This document shows, piece after piece, positions 21,686 through 29,822 of a stretch of 64,000 nt of DNA (position 1 is the first letter of the stretch; every line of letters begins with the position of its first letter). The position numbers and the translations under genes were made by a program. The notes under the pieces were generated by a model. That model was not told where the DNA came from, did not search any database, and saw nothing but the letters and a program-made list of their open reading frames with translations. Origin of the DNA: an uncultured Enhydrobacter sp. (GTDB taxonomy: Bacteria; Pseudomonadota; Gammaproteobacteria; Pseudomonadales; Moraxellaceae); the NCBI GenBank assembly GCA_946222995.1, contig CAMIOS010000011.1:1-64000 (forward strand), in the 5' to 3' direction.

Positions 21686-22495
21686 TTATGATGGGGGGTC
21701 TTCTACTGGGTGGTCTTCGGTTTTGCGAGCCACCAGAGTTTCATCATGATGTAAGGTGGGGTCGTTGGTGTGTTGGGTTTGTTTTTTGAGCACCGTCTGT
21801 TGTGCCTCATGCGGGTTATCGGCTTCGGTGATCAGTTGTGTGTCCGTACCGAGACTAATTACGTCGCCCAAATTGATACTGGCTTTAAGCATAAGTTGTT
21901 TTTCTGCCAAATAACCGTGATTGACTTGCACTTTACGCAAGGTGCTCATAATTTTTTTATTTTTTTGCAGCCATCGCCCGATATCAAGGTATAAAATCTC
22001 CTCTTTTTGCCGTACCAGATTAAGTTTGCTTAAAATGAGCCCGAGCGGGTCTTTTTTTAGCACATGGTGAAATGTCCATACCGCCCCTTGAATGGCTTTG
22101 GTCTTAGCATAATTATCGGTATAAAGGCTTAATACTTGAGTATCGCTGATTTGACCAAATACAAAGCGTTGGCGGTAGCGATCAAGCTGCACATGCACCA
22201 GTTGTAAGTTAACCGCAAGCTTAGCAAAGATGCCTTTATAATTGATAGTCGCATATAGCCGTAGCCAACCGTCATGAAGTTCAAGGTACAAGTCCATAAT
22301 AGCGTTGACGTTTTTGACCACAAACTGTTGTAAGGCGTCATTGATTTGTTGTTCGGTTACCGGGGCTAGCACTTCCTGAGCGGTAAAATCCTCAAACTTT
22401 TCATACCAATGTTGGGCTTTTTGCACTATCAACGCTGATAAATCGGTGGATTGTTCAGCAAAAAATCGTTTAAATTCGTCTTGTAGGGTGGTCAC
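21686..22495 (-). CDS. Hypothetical protein, soluble, Moraxellaceae type
   Basis: 269 residues, not recognised. It starts with GTG at 22495, preceded by TGGAAAA. The N-terminal half is helical and acidic. A middle beta-rich section (about 75-200) reads like a lipid- or ligand-binding fold (ELHDGWLRLYATINYKG, VNLQLVHVQLDRYRQRF). The last 60 residues are hydrophilic and Asp/Thr/Pro-rich, probably disordered. No signal peptide or membrane segment is seen. It converges with fpr and is divergent from the TonB-like gene. I assign no function. Confidence 0.6.
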   Translation of the reverse strand: MTTLQDEFKRFFAEQSTDLSALIVQKAQHWYEKFEDFTAQEVLAPVTEQQINDALQQFVVKNVNAIMDLYLELHDGWLRLYATINYKGIFAKLAVNLQLVHVQLDRYRQRFVFGQISDTQVLSLYTDNYAKTKAIQGAVWTFHHVLKKDPLGLILSKLNLVRQKEEILYLDIGRWLQKNKKIMSTLRKVQVNHGYLAEKQLMLKASINLGDVISLGTDTQLITEADNPHEAQQTVLKKQTQHTNDPTLHHDETLVARKTEDHPVEDPPS

Positions 22496-22773
22496 AGTTA
22501 TTTTCCATTAGGCTTATGATCGAGTAGGTTTACGCACGATTTTAGCATGATACAACTATTTTTAAATGAAATCTTTGAACTTACTTTCTATTGTTGGGTG
22601 TAAGGATTTATAATAATAGAGCAAAAAATTAACTGGTCAAAATCAATCGCCAAGCTATACCTTTACCTGCAATGTGATAACATACGGCAAAACTGTGTAA
22701 ATTTGGGTGATGTTGCTGTGTAAGGTTGTAGCAGTTGGCTGGTTTATCGATTCATGGGTTGTGAGGATTGCGC

Positions 22774-23664
22774 TTGATACATATCAAAGACAGTCGTAGT
22801 TATCATTTTGATCAACATCGATTACATCGTGACCGTGTGTTACTGTTATCTACGCTGGCGGCTGTGGCGCTGCATGCGGCATTAATTTTTGGTATCAGTT
22901 TTGAAGACAAAGCCTCACCCACTGCCGCGGTACAAGAGGTAACAACCGTATTGACCGAAAATCTTCAAAAAAATGAAAAAGCCGACTTTATCGCCAATGC
23001 CAGTCAACAAGGCGGGGGTGAATCTGATGAGAAAAAACGCTTTGAAAACAATACCATGAGTCCACTAGATAGCGAAACGGTCAATCCAACCGATGATATC
23101 ATGAACCAACAACAACAAAATCGGGCTCAACAATACCAAGAAAGCTATTTACGCACCACATTAAGTTGGAACAAAATCAGAAAGGATAATGACAATAAAA
23201 AAGCGGATGATACCGATGAGCTAGAAGCCAAAGAACAGCGGTTACAGCAGCAAATCGCCACGTTAGAAACCAAAATCAGCGCCAACCAGCAGCTACTTGC
23301 CAAAAAATCTGCCGTGCAAATCGTCAATAGTAACTCGACTACTAAAGGCGAAGCTGCTGAATATATTGAAAATTTTCGTCAACATGTCTATCGTGTAGGC
23401 AATCAAAACTACCCGCAAGCGGCTCGTGCTCAAGGACTTAAAGGGGATGTGGTATTGACGGTATTCATTGAGCCATCGGGGCAGGTCAAAGCCATAAAAA
23501 TTGTACGTTCCTCTGGTTCGGCTATCTTAGACGAAGCCGCCAAAGCGTCGGTACGCAAAGCCGCCCCGTTTGGCGAATTTACCAAAGATATGAAAGCGAT
23601 TTCGGAGCTACGTATCATTCGTACATGGCGATTTGGTGATACGTTGGACGTGGAAGCCCAATAA
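22774..23664 (+). CDS. TonB-family energy transducer
   Basis: A TonB-like protein of about 296 residues. A short basic cytoplasmic tail precedes one transmembrane helix (about residues 20-40, LLLSTLAAVALHAALIFGISF). A long Gln/Lys/Glu-rich linker with clear heptad character follows (residues 100-185) in place of the Pro-rich spacer of classical TonB. The C-terminal TonB domain reads YPQAARAQGLKGDVVLTVFI and later SGSAILDEAA. No ATG fits. TTG at 22774 is chosen because GAGGA lies 6 nt upstream; another TTG at 22768 is too close to that site. There are no exbB/exbD neighbours. It may link the inner membrane to the envelope rather than serve iron uptake. Confidence 0.75.
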   Translation: MIHIKDSRSYHFDQHRLHRDRVLLLSTLAAVALHAALIFGISFEDKASPTAAVQEVTTVLTENLQKNEKADFIANASQQGGGESDEKKRFENNTMSPLDSETVNPTDDIMNQQQQNRAQQYQESYLRTTLSWNKIRKDNDNKKADDTDELEAKEQRLQQQIATLETKISANQQLLAKKSAVQIVNSNSTTKGEAAEYIENFRQHVYRVGNQNYPQAARAQGLKGDVVLTVFIEPSGQVKAIKIVRSSGSAILDEAAKASVRKAAPFGEFTKDMKAISELRIIRTWRFGDTLDVEAQ

Positions 23665-23715
23665 TTAACAATACGCTTAAATATTTCTTTACACCGCTAT
23701 CATAGGAACCCAACC

Positions 23716-24399
23716 ATGCTTACAAAAGAACTTGCTTTATTTGATCTTGACCATACCTTAATCGATACCGATAGCGACTATATGTGGGGTGAATTTTTGG
23801 TCAGAAATAACTTGGTTAATGAACATGAATTTCGCCAAAAAAACCGAGAGTTTTATGAACAATATATTGATGGTAGCCTAGATGCGGTGGTATATAATGA
23901 GTTCGTGGCTAATTTTCTAAAAAACCACTCCCTTGAGCAATTACACGCATGGCGAGCTGATTATATTGCCCATGATATCGCCCCACACGTCCGCCCCAAA
24001 GCGGTGCACGCGATGCAGTCGCATTTAGAGCGCGGACATGAGGTACTCATTATTTCTGCGACCAATGCCTTTGTGGTTAAAGCAATCAGTGAGCAGATAT
24101 TTCATATACCGCCTGAGAACGTATTGGCAACGGAATTAGAGGTGACAGAGGCTGGCTATACAGGCAAAGTGGCTGGGCGACCCAATTTCCAAGAAGGTAA
24201 AATTTATCACCTTGAACAATGGCTAGCCAATCAAGCCAAAAAAGGCATCACTTATAGCAAAACTTATGCCTATTCAGACTCCAAAAATGATATTGCGCTG
24301 CTGGCGTGGGCGGATATGGCAGTAGCAGTATCGCCGGATGATACTTTGCATGCGCATGCACTTGCACATCATTGGGCAGTGGAAGATTGGGCAATTTAA
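23716..24399 (+). CDS. HAD-IB family phosphatase
   Basis: A haloacid-dehalogenase-type hydrolase of 227 residues. Motif I is DLDHTLIDTDSD (nucleophile and acid Asp), motif II is IISATNAF, motif III is the Lys in EGKIYHL and motif IV is YSDSKNDIALL. The helical cap between motifs I and II fits the IB subclass (SerB / histidinol-phosphatase-like). The substrate is uncertain; phosphoserine or histidinol phosphate are candidates. It is placed directly before prfB, separated by 45 bp. Confidence 0.8.
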   Translation: MLTKELALFDLDHTLIDTDSDYMWGEFLVRNNLVNEHEFRQKNREFYEQYIDGSLDAVVYNEFVANFLKNHSLEQLHAWRADYIAHDIAPHVRPKAVHAMQSHLERGHEVLIISATNAFVVKAISEQIFHIPPENVLATELEVTEAGYTGKVAGRPNFQEGKIYHLEQWLANQAKKGITYSKTYAYSDSKNDIALLAWADMAVAVSPDDTLHAHALAHHWAVEDWAI

Positions 24400-24407
24400 G
24401 GTATAAT
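24380..24407 (+). promoter_or_regulatory. Possible prfB promoter
   Basis: A perfect -10 TATAAT (24402-24407), overlapping the end of the HAD gene region, has a weak -35 (TGGAAG, 24380-24385) at 16 bp. It would start transcription about 30 nt before the prfB ATG. Low certainty because of the poor -35. Confidence 0.35.
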
Positions 24408-24444
24408 ACTTCGTTTAATTAGCTATTATAAGCAGGCATTATTC

Positions 24445-25540
24445 ATGGAAATCAACCCCTATTTAGACCGCATTAAAGACCTCGCCGACCGTGGCAATCA
24501 GCTTCGGGGGTATCTTTGACATCGAAGCCAAGCAAGAACGCCTCGAAGAAGTCAATCTTGAACTAGAAAATCCCGAACTGTGGAACGACCCCGACCGAGC
24601 CACCAAAATCAGCAAAGAAAAAGCCCAACTCGACAATATCGTCGGCGTGATTACCGCTCTTGATGAAAAACTAGACGATGCTCGTGCTATGCTGGATTTG
24701 GCAGTCGAAGCGGATGACGAAAGTTTATTAAAAGATGTGCAAGCCGAACTCGATGAAGCCGATACCAAAGTCGCTGACCTTGAATTTAAACGCATGTTTA
24801 GCGGTGAAATGGATGCTAACGACTGCTATCTTGATATCCAATCGGGCTCTGGCGGTACCGAAGCCCAAGACTGGGCAGAGATGTTGCTCAGAATGTATTT
24901 GCGTTGGGCTGAGCATAAAGGCTTTAAAACCGAGGTTATGGAAGTGTCCGCAGGGGGCGTGGCGGGTATTAAATCAGCGACCATTCATGTCAAAGGCGAT
25001 TATGCGTTTGGCTGGCTACGTACCGAAATCGGTGTACATCGCTTGGTGCGTAAGTCGCCTTTTGACAGCAACAATGGTCGGCATACTTCGTTTTCTGCGG
25101 TGTTTGTGTCGCCTGAGATCGATGACAATATCGAAATTGATATCAATCCTGCTGATTTACGCGTCGATACCTATCGCTCAAGCGGAGCGGGTGGCCAGCA
25201 CGTGAACACTACCGATTCTGCCGTGCGGATTACCCACCAGCCGACCGGAATTGTGGTGGCGTGTCAAAATGAACGCAGCCAAATTGCCAACCGTGAAACC
25301 GCGATGAAAATGCTGCGGGCGAAATTGTACGAGCGTGAAATGCAACTGCGCATGGAAAAACAGCAAGCCTTGGAAGACAGCAAATCGGATATCGGCTGGG
25401 GCAGTCAAATCCGCTCGTATGTGCTCGATGATTCACGCATTAAGGACTTGCGCACAGGCGTGGAAACGTCCAATACGCAGGCGGTGCTGGATGGTGATTT
25501 GGATAAATTTATCGAAGCGAGTTTAAAAGCAGGTTTATAA
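24445..25540 (+). CDS. prfB: Peptide chain release factor 2, with programmed +1 frameshift
   Basis: RF2 recognises UGA and UAA stop codons. Frame 1 starts at the ATG at 24445 and reads 24 codons to an in-frame TGA at 24517-24519. A +1 shift at CTT-T then continues with GAC to the stop at 25540, giving about 364 residues, the family length. The RF2-specific anticodon-like tripeptide SPF is present in VRKSPFDS, and the catalytic GGQ loop in [17 protein letters not shown]. An annotation that starts at the downstream GTG (24491) would wrongly lose the N-terminus. Expression is autoregulated by the amount of RF2. Confidence 0.95.
24505..24520 (+). promoter_or_regulatory. prfB: prfB programmed frameshift site
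   Basis: A Shine-Dalgarno-like CGGGGG (24505-24510) lies just before TAT CTT TGA C. This is the conserved bacterial arrangement in which slow termination at UGA lets the ribosome slip +1 on CUU-U. When RF2 is scarce, more full-length RF2 is made. Confidence 0.95.
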
Positions 25541-25560
25541 TTTTTTGCCTTTGAATTATA

Positions 25561-25586
25561 AGGGCGTATTGAATATGCCCTTTTTT
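25561..25586 (+). terminator. Terminator after prfB
   Basis: Stem AGGGCGTAT / ATATGCCCT (25561-25569 and 25573-25581, one G-T pair) with a TGA loop and a six-T tail. Confidence 0.8.
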
Positions 25587-25779
25587 ATAGAAATTTTTTA
25601 CCTAAAAAATAATGCGACAAATAGTGTCGCTTTTTTTGTTTTTTGAATTGTCAAAGGTCGAATATTTTGCCAAAATGATGGCGTAACAATTAAAAAACAA
25701 TAAACTTTTATTGCTTAAATATTGTATTTTTTTTTACAGTTTTATAATTTAATCTAATTAATTTATAAGGAACATAATT

Positions 25780-26204
25780 ATGTCAATGGCTTTAAGTTTT
25801 ACTGCATTAACTCAGCAAGAATTAGATGACGTTTCGCTGATAAACTCGAATTACATGAAGTTGAAGATAGTACGGGCTTAGACTTATATACTATGGAAAT
25901 GATGGAATATTTGCCAGAATCAGAATCACCATTATTTGCTTTATTAACTGAGTCTGAAAGCCATAGAGAATTAGATAAAAAGGTGGATTTTGCTAGATTG
26001 ATGGATGAAAATTCAGTTAGTAATGTTGTAGAAGCCTTTCATGAAACTGATTTAAATGAATTTGCTAGTGATATGGGCTATCCTGAATACGATGAAGACA
26101 ATAAACGTGTTGAAAATTCACTTTATAAAACGTTAGTGAAAGTACAGAAATTTTTTGAAAATGCTCAAACTAATCATAAAATTGTTATTAGTTGGGCGAA
26201 TTAA
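25780..26204 (+). pseudogene. Small acidic unknown protein, interrupted by a frameshift
   Basis: An ATG at 25780 with AAGGAA at 25767 starts MSMALSFTALTQQELDD, which then runs to a TAG at about 25877. A different frame opens after 25829 and continues RFADKLELHEVEDSTGLDLY into the well-formed acidic protein that ends at 26204. Restoring a single base near 25830 (for example GAC-CGT for GACGT) would give one protein of about 141 residues. No start codon serves the second frame before the ATG at 25893. The region is more AT-rich than its neighbours. Not recognised; size, acidity and isolation would fit an orphan immunity or antitoxin-like protein, but that is speculation. A sequencing error is possible. 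Confidence 0.6.
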
Positions 26205-26226
26205 GTTTAACTTTTTTATTAAAAAG

Positions 26227-26248
26227 CCCTTAAAATTTAAGGGTTTTT
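26227..26248 (+). terminator. Terminator after the small frameshifted gene
   Basis: Palindrome CCCTTAAAATTTAAGGG (26227-26243) followed by TTTTTT. In practice this is a CCCTTA/TAAGGG stem with a 5-nt loop. Confidence 0.7.
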
Positions 26249-26347
26249 TAATACCCATGACACGCCAGTCGCAAAAAAATTTATGCAAACCGCCATTTTA
26301 TGCTATCGTAATCGCAGGATTTTTCACCCAACAAAAAGGAATAAGAA

Positions 26348-26881
26348 ATGCTCTACGAATGGAACGGCAAACAACCTACTTACCAAGTCCCTTTCACTGG
26401 ATGGGTCGCAGACTCTGCCCAAATCATTGGCGATGTCGTACTTGGTGATAACGTCAGCGTGTGGTTTGGTGCGGTCATCCGAGGCGATAACGCCACTATC
26501 CATCTCGGCAAAGACACCAACATCCAAGAAAATAGCGTTATCCACACCGATGCAGGCATCGAGGTAAAAATTGGTGAAGGCGTCACAGTCGGGCACTTGG
26601 CGATGCTACATGGCTGTACCGTGGGTGATTATAGCCTCATTGGTATCGGTGCGATTGTGCTTAACAATGCCAAAATCGGCAAGCATTGCATCATTGGGGC
26701 AAATGCATTAGTGACCGAAAACTTGCAAATCCCCGACAACTCAGTGGTGATGGGTAGCCCAGCCAAAGTTGTCAAAACCTTGAGTGAGGATAAAGTTGCC
26801 ATGCTCAAGCTATCGGCATTGCATTATATCGAAAAATCGCAAGCCTTTAAAAAAGGGCTCAAAGCGCTAGCAATCAGCTAA
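26348..26881 (+). CDS. Gamma-class carbonic anhydrase family protein
   Basis: A left-handed beta-helix protein of 177 residues (YrdA/PaaY/CaiE group) built from hexapeptide repeats such as IGDVVL-GDNVSV and IGEGVT-VGHLAM. The conserved VRGD-like AVIRGDNATIHLG and the three metal-site His positions are present (VIHTDAG, VGHLAMLHGC). It probably forms a trimer with metal at subunit interfaces. Many members show little or no carbonic anhydrase activity, so the activity is uncertain. It is convergent with the next gene. Confidence 0.88.
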   Translation: MLYEWNGKQPTYQVPFTGWVADSAQIIGDVVLGDNVSVWFGAVIRGDNATIHLGKDTNIQENSVIHTDAGIEVKIGEGVTVGHLAMLHGCTVGDYSLIGIGAIVLNNAKIGKHCIIGANALVTENLQIPDNSVVMGSPAKVVKTLSEDKVAMLKLSALHYIEKSQAFKKGLKALAIS

Positions 26882-26930
26882 AAACAAAGCCCAATAACTT
26901 ATTGTGGCTTGTGATATCGTAGTTATAGCT

Positions 26931-27533
26931 TTATGCCATTAACATCATTAATAACCATCCTACGATGCCAATAAGTAAACCAAAACCTATCGCCCGCATG
27001 ATGCCTGATGAAAAAATATCCTCATCATTGCTTGGATGGTCGGTGGCTGTGGTACGAAATAAGCCAAACACCACATCCAACGCTTTGACGCCCATTAGCC
27101 ATCCGAGTATCAACCCTAAACCGCCCATAAAATATACAAAAAACCAAGCCATTTGGCTGCCATTGGTATTGTTGAGGTTTTTGATGATATTAACTACCCA
27201 ATCAATAACTAGCCCAAAAAAACCAAACAATACGCCCACCAACAACATGTCTAGCAGCCGTTTACCAAAAGTTAAACGTTCATCCAAGTTACCGTCGACA
27301 GGCGTTAAACCATCAGCGCTTAACAGCTTATTTGTACCAGTATTAACTGAAGTACTTGTTAAATTTGAAGATGTTAAATTTGAAGATAAGGGCTGGGGGA
27401 TTGGCGGGATTGTTTCATCTTGGGCATTCATAATGACAGGAATATCAAAATCACTTGGACCCATATTGATGGTATCATCAATAAGATTAGTATGTGTATT
27501 AGGTGGCGAATTTGGCACTATAGGTAAAGTCAT
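26931..27533 (-). CDS. Hypothetical multi-pass membrane protein
   Basis: 200 residues. The N-terminal 85 are polar and rich in Asn, Pro, Ser and Thr, and look disordered. Three hydrophobic segments follow: LLDMLLVGVLFGFFGLVIDW, FFVYFMGGLGLILGWLMGV and AIGFGLLIGIVGWLLMMLMA. Gly-rich helices suggest close packing. Not recognised beyond this. It stands alone between the gamma-carbonic anhydrase (convergent) and the FimV C-terminal gene, from which it is separated by a terminator. Confidence 0.6.
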   Translation of the reverse strand: MTLPIVPNSPPNTHTNLIDDTINMGPSDFDIPVIMNAQDETIPPIPQPLSSNLTSSNLTSTSVNTGTNKLLSADGLTPVDGNLDERLTFGKRLLDMLLVGVLFGFFGLVIDWVVNIIKNLNNTNGSQMAWFFVYFMGGLGLILGWLMGVKALDVVFGLFRTTATDHPSNDEDIFSSGIMRAIGFGLLIGIVGWLLMMLMA

Positions 27534-27657
27534 ATTATTCTACTTTTAATCGTTTAGTCCTTGAAAACGCTTTTTATCGTTGGGCTTGCCAAACGTTTAT
27601 AACCAAATAGCTTAGCAGTGATACATTCTAGCTACCCCCTAATTGGGCCTGCATAAT

Positions 27658-27686
27658 AAAAAAGACAGCTAAAGATGCTGTCTTTT
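27658..27686 (-). terminator. Terminator of the FimV C-terminal gene
   Basis: Read on the minus strand: stem AAAAGACAGC / GCTGTCTTTT (27660-27669 and 27677-27686) with a 7-nt loop and a T-run towards 27658. It lies just after the stop at 27705. Confidence 0.85.
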
Positions 27687-27704
27687 AAATAATCTAGCAC
27701 CCTA

Positions 27705-29537
27705 TTATCCAATTTTCTCGAGTAACTGCTGAATTTTCTCCTGATAGTGCGGATTATCAGTCACGCTCACTTCATCTAATAAACGTTTGGCACTGTTATA
27801 CTCACCGAGATTTAGATATTGTTCTGCTAACTCAATATTAAGTTGTGTGCTGTCAATATCTTTTAATAAATCAAACGCATTACTTAAACCCTGCGGTATC
27901 TCAGCCGCCACTGGCGCAGTAGCGGTGGGCTGCACATCGGTTAAACCTTGGGTGGTTGTTTCAGGCGTCGTAGGACTTGCGGTATCAATTTGGGTAACTG
28001 CCTGATTCGTCAAATCATCTGCCACATTTAGGTCATCATTGAACACCAAATCAGATGAAGTTGGCTGAGTAACATTTAATGATATAGCTTTTGCCGCTAC
28101 AGCTTCGGTAGGATTATCAACTGTCAATTCATCGGAAAAATCAAAGTCGGTAAATTCATCTTTTTTGCCAGATATACTTGCAGTAGGCTGATTTACTTCA
28201 GTCGCTGGGCTGGCTTGGATCGCCGGTTGATGATCAACATCTATATCAAACTCATCAAAAGTTAAATCCTCATTCACAACAGGCTCAGAAAGCGTCGGGG
28301 TTTGAACGGAATGTTGCGTCTGGGTTGCAGGGCTTGCCGTTGGCGCATCAAAGCTAAAATCTAAATCTATATCCTTGCTCAAATCAGTAGCAGGGGTATT
28401 TATGACGGCTTCTGATCGCTTGGTTACAGGTAGAGAAGATGACTCTGGCTCTGTAAAATCAAAATCTCCCAAATCAAAGTCATCACTTGCAGCGGCGGGC
28501 TGGGTGCTAGAAGTTTGGTTGGTTTTAGTTGTAGGAGCTGTCGTCGGTTCACCAAAATCAAAACTTTCTAAAGCAAAATCCTTATCAGAGGCTTGAGTGG
28601 TCACCGTTTGAGAAATCGTCGATGTCGAACTAGCGGTTTCTGAAGCTTTTTCTAACTTAGCAGGTGACGTGCTAGGCGCATCAAAGTTAAAATCGAAATC
28701 CTCTGTCAGCAAAGCGGTATCATCGGTCGCTGTTACCGGCTCGTTGATTAAGGGATTGTTGGGTTTGCTCGCACTTGTTTCAGTGGTTAAAGCCTTATCT
28801 AAATCAAGGCTGGCAAATTCATCACTAGCAAAGTCATCAAACGATAACTCACCACCATCTTGCAAGACCACTTCTTTGCTAGTAGGCGCAGCGGTACTGG
28901 CAGCGGGCACATCAAATTCAAAATTTATATCATTATCTGTTTTATGATCTGACAAAGTAGGTTGACTATCAGTTACATGAGCTGTGTTAGATAAAGAAGA
29001 TGTAAGCTTTGGCTCATCAAACGCGAGGTCAAAATCTAAATCATCATGAGCTGTACTTGCCGATGAAACAGCTTTTGCAGCTGTAGGAGATTGATTCAAA
29101 TTTTCTTCGGCATTATCAAAAAAATCAAAATCGATACTGTCTGCCGTTTGAGCCGCGGCGGCGGTTGTTACAACAGTGGCTACCGGTGCGGCAACGTTCA
29201 TAGCAGAAGTGGATTGATGAGCCGGTTGATTAACGGCTGGTGCCTCATTTTTGAGTGGAACAGCCGATTTGGTATCATCTTGGGCTGATAAATGCTGGGT
29301 AGCGGCTAGTGGCTGCTCGGCAGTTGTAACAGTAGAAGCACTAGGAGGCTGAGTAACAGTCGCTGATTGCTGGCGTTGCCGTTCTATTTCTTGCTGCTGT
29401 TCGGCTAACGTCTTGGGGCGATTAGCTAGGGTAGCAGGTGAACTGCCCGCTGTTGGACGGCGTTTTGACATAAAAAAAACGCCTGCCAAAATAATGACAA
29501 GTATTACAGCACCAATGCCAATCAACATGGGACTCAT
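27705..29537 (-). CDS. fimV: FimV C-terminal half: membrane anchor, acidic linker, TPR-type C-terminal domain
   Basis: 610 residues. It begins directly with a transmembrane helix (about 4-23, MLIGIGAVILVIILAGVFFM) followed by SKRRPT, then a very long acidic, Thr/Ser/Pro/Gln-rich linker (about 40-530). The last 65 residues are a helical TPR-like FimV C-terminal domain (QLNIELAEQYLNLGEYNSA, then AKRLLDEV). The linker carries about eleven short DFDF/FDF-type motifs. FimV/HubP proteins organise the cell pole, type IV pili and twitching. Here the periplasmic LysM half is a separate gene upstream (29823-31304). A GGAGCAACCC ribosome site supports the ATG at 29537. Confidence 0.8.
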   Translation of the reverse strand: MSPMLIGIGAVILVIILAGVFFMSKRRPTAGSSPATLANRPKTLAEQQQEIERQRQQSATVTQPPSASTVTTAEQPLAATQHLSAQDDTKSAVPLKNEAPAVNQPAHQSTSAMNVAAPVATVVTTAAAAQTADSIDFDFFDNAEENLNQSPTAAKAVSSASTAHDDLDFDLAFDEPKLTSSLSNTAHVTDSQPTLSDHKTDNDINFEFDVPAASTAAPTSKEVVLQDGGELSFDDFASDEFASLDLDKALTTETSASKPNNPLINEPVTATDDTALLTEDFDFNFDAPSTSPAKLEKASETASSTSTISQTVTTQASDKDFALESFDFGEPTTAPTTKTNQTSSTQPAAASDDFDLGDFDFTEPESSSLPVTKRSEAVINTPATDLSKDIDLDFSFDAPTASPATQTQHSVQTPTLSEPVVNEDLTFDEFDIDVDHQPAIQASPATEVNQPTASISGKKDEFTDFDFSDELTVDNPTEAVAAKAISLNVTQPTSSDLVFNDDLNVADDLTNQAVTQIDTASPTTPETTTQGLTDVQPTATAPVAAEIPQGLSNAFDLLKDIDSTQLNIELAEQYLNLGEYNSAKRLLDEVSVTDNPHYQEKIQQLLEKIG

Positions 29538-29822
29538 GGGTTGCTCCTCATAGCAATCTTATTATCATGATATCGGCTCAGACCGACAGTCATTTCGCTT
29601 TACACCTAAACTATTATTGAAATTTGCTGGATTAATCAGTCTGTATGCCGCTATATGGCTTGGCACCACAGCACGTTTTTGCCAAATTTATTATCAATAC
29701 ACGTTAACATGAATTTGCCAAAGCTTCAATCAATAAACCGACAAAATCCCCGAATTTAACGCATAAGCTTATTAGATAAACGTTAAGCTATTTTAGAAAA
29801 GCCAATAGCTGTTATTCATCAA

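Noticed and set aside
24491..25540. prfB starting at the GTG at 24491
   Set aside because: The classic frameshift site and the missing N-terminal 24 residues are present upstream.
26348..26881. Two carbonic anhydrase genes (gamma and beta) as a carbon-concentrating system
   Set aside because: They lie 33 kb apart without transporter or carboxysome genes; both are ordinary housekeeping genes in this group.
28375..29288. Plus-strand frames opposite the FimV C-terminal gene
   Set aside because: They mirror the low-complexity linker and have no ribosome sites or conserved features.
29538..29822. Possibility that the two FimV genes are one gene with a single read-through stop, as they share a reading frame
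   Set aside because: The 95-codon spacer contains further in-frame stops (for example near 29793 and 29772), and the downstream gene has its own GGAG-type ribosome site.
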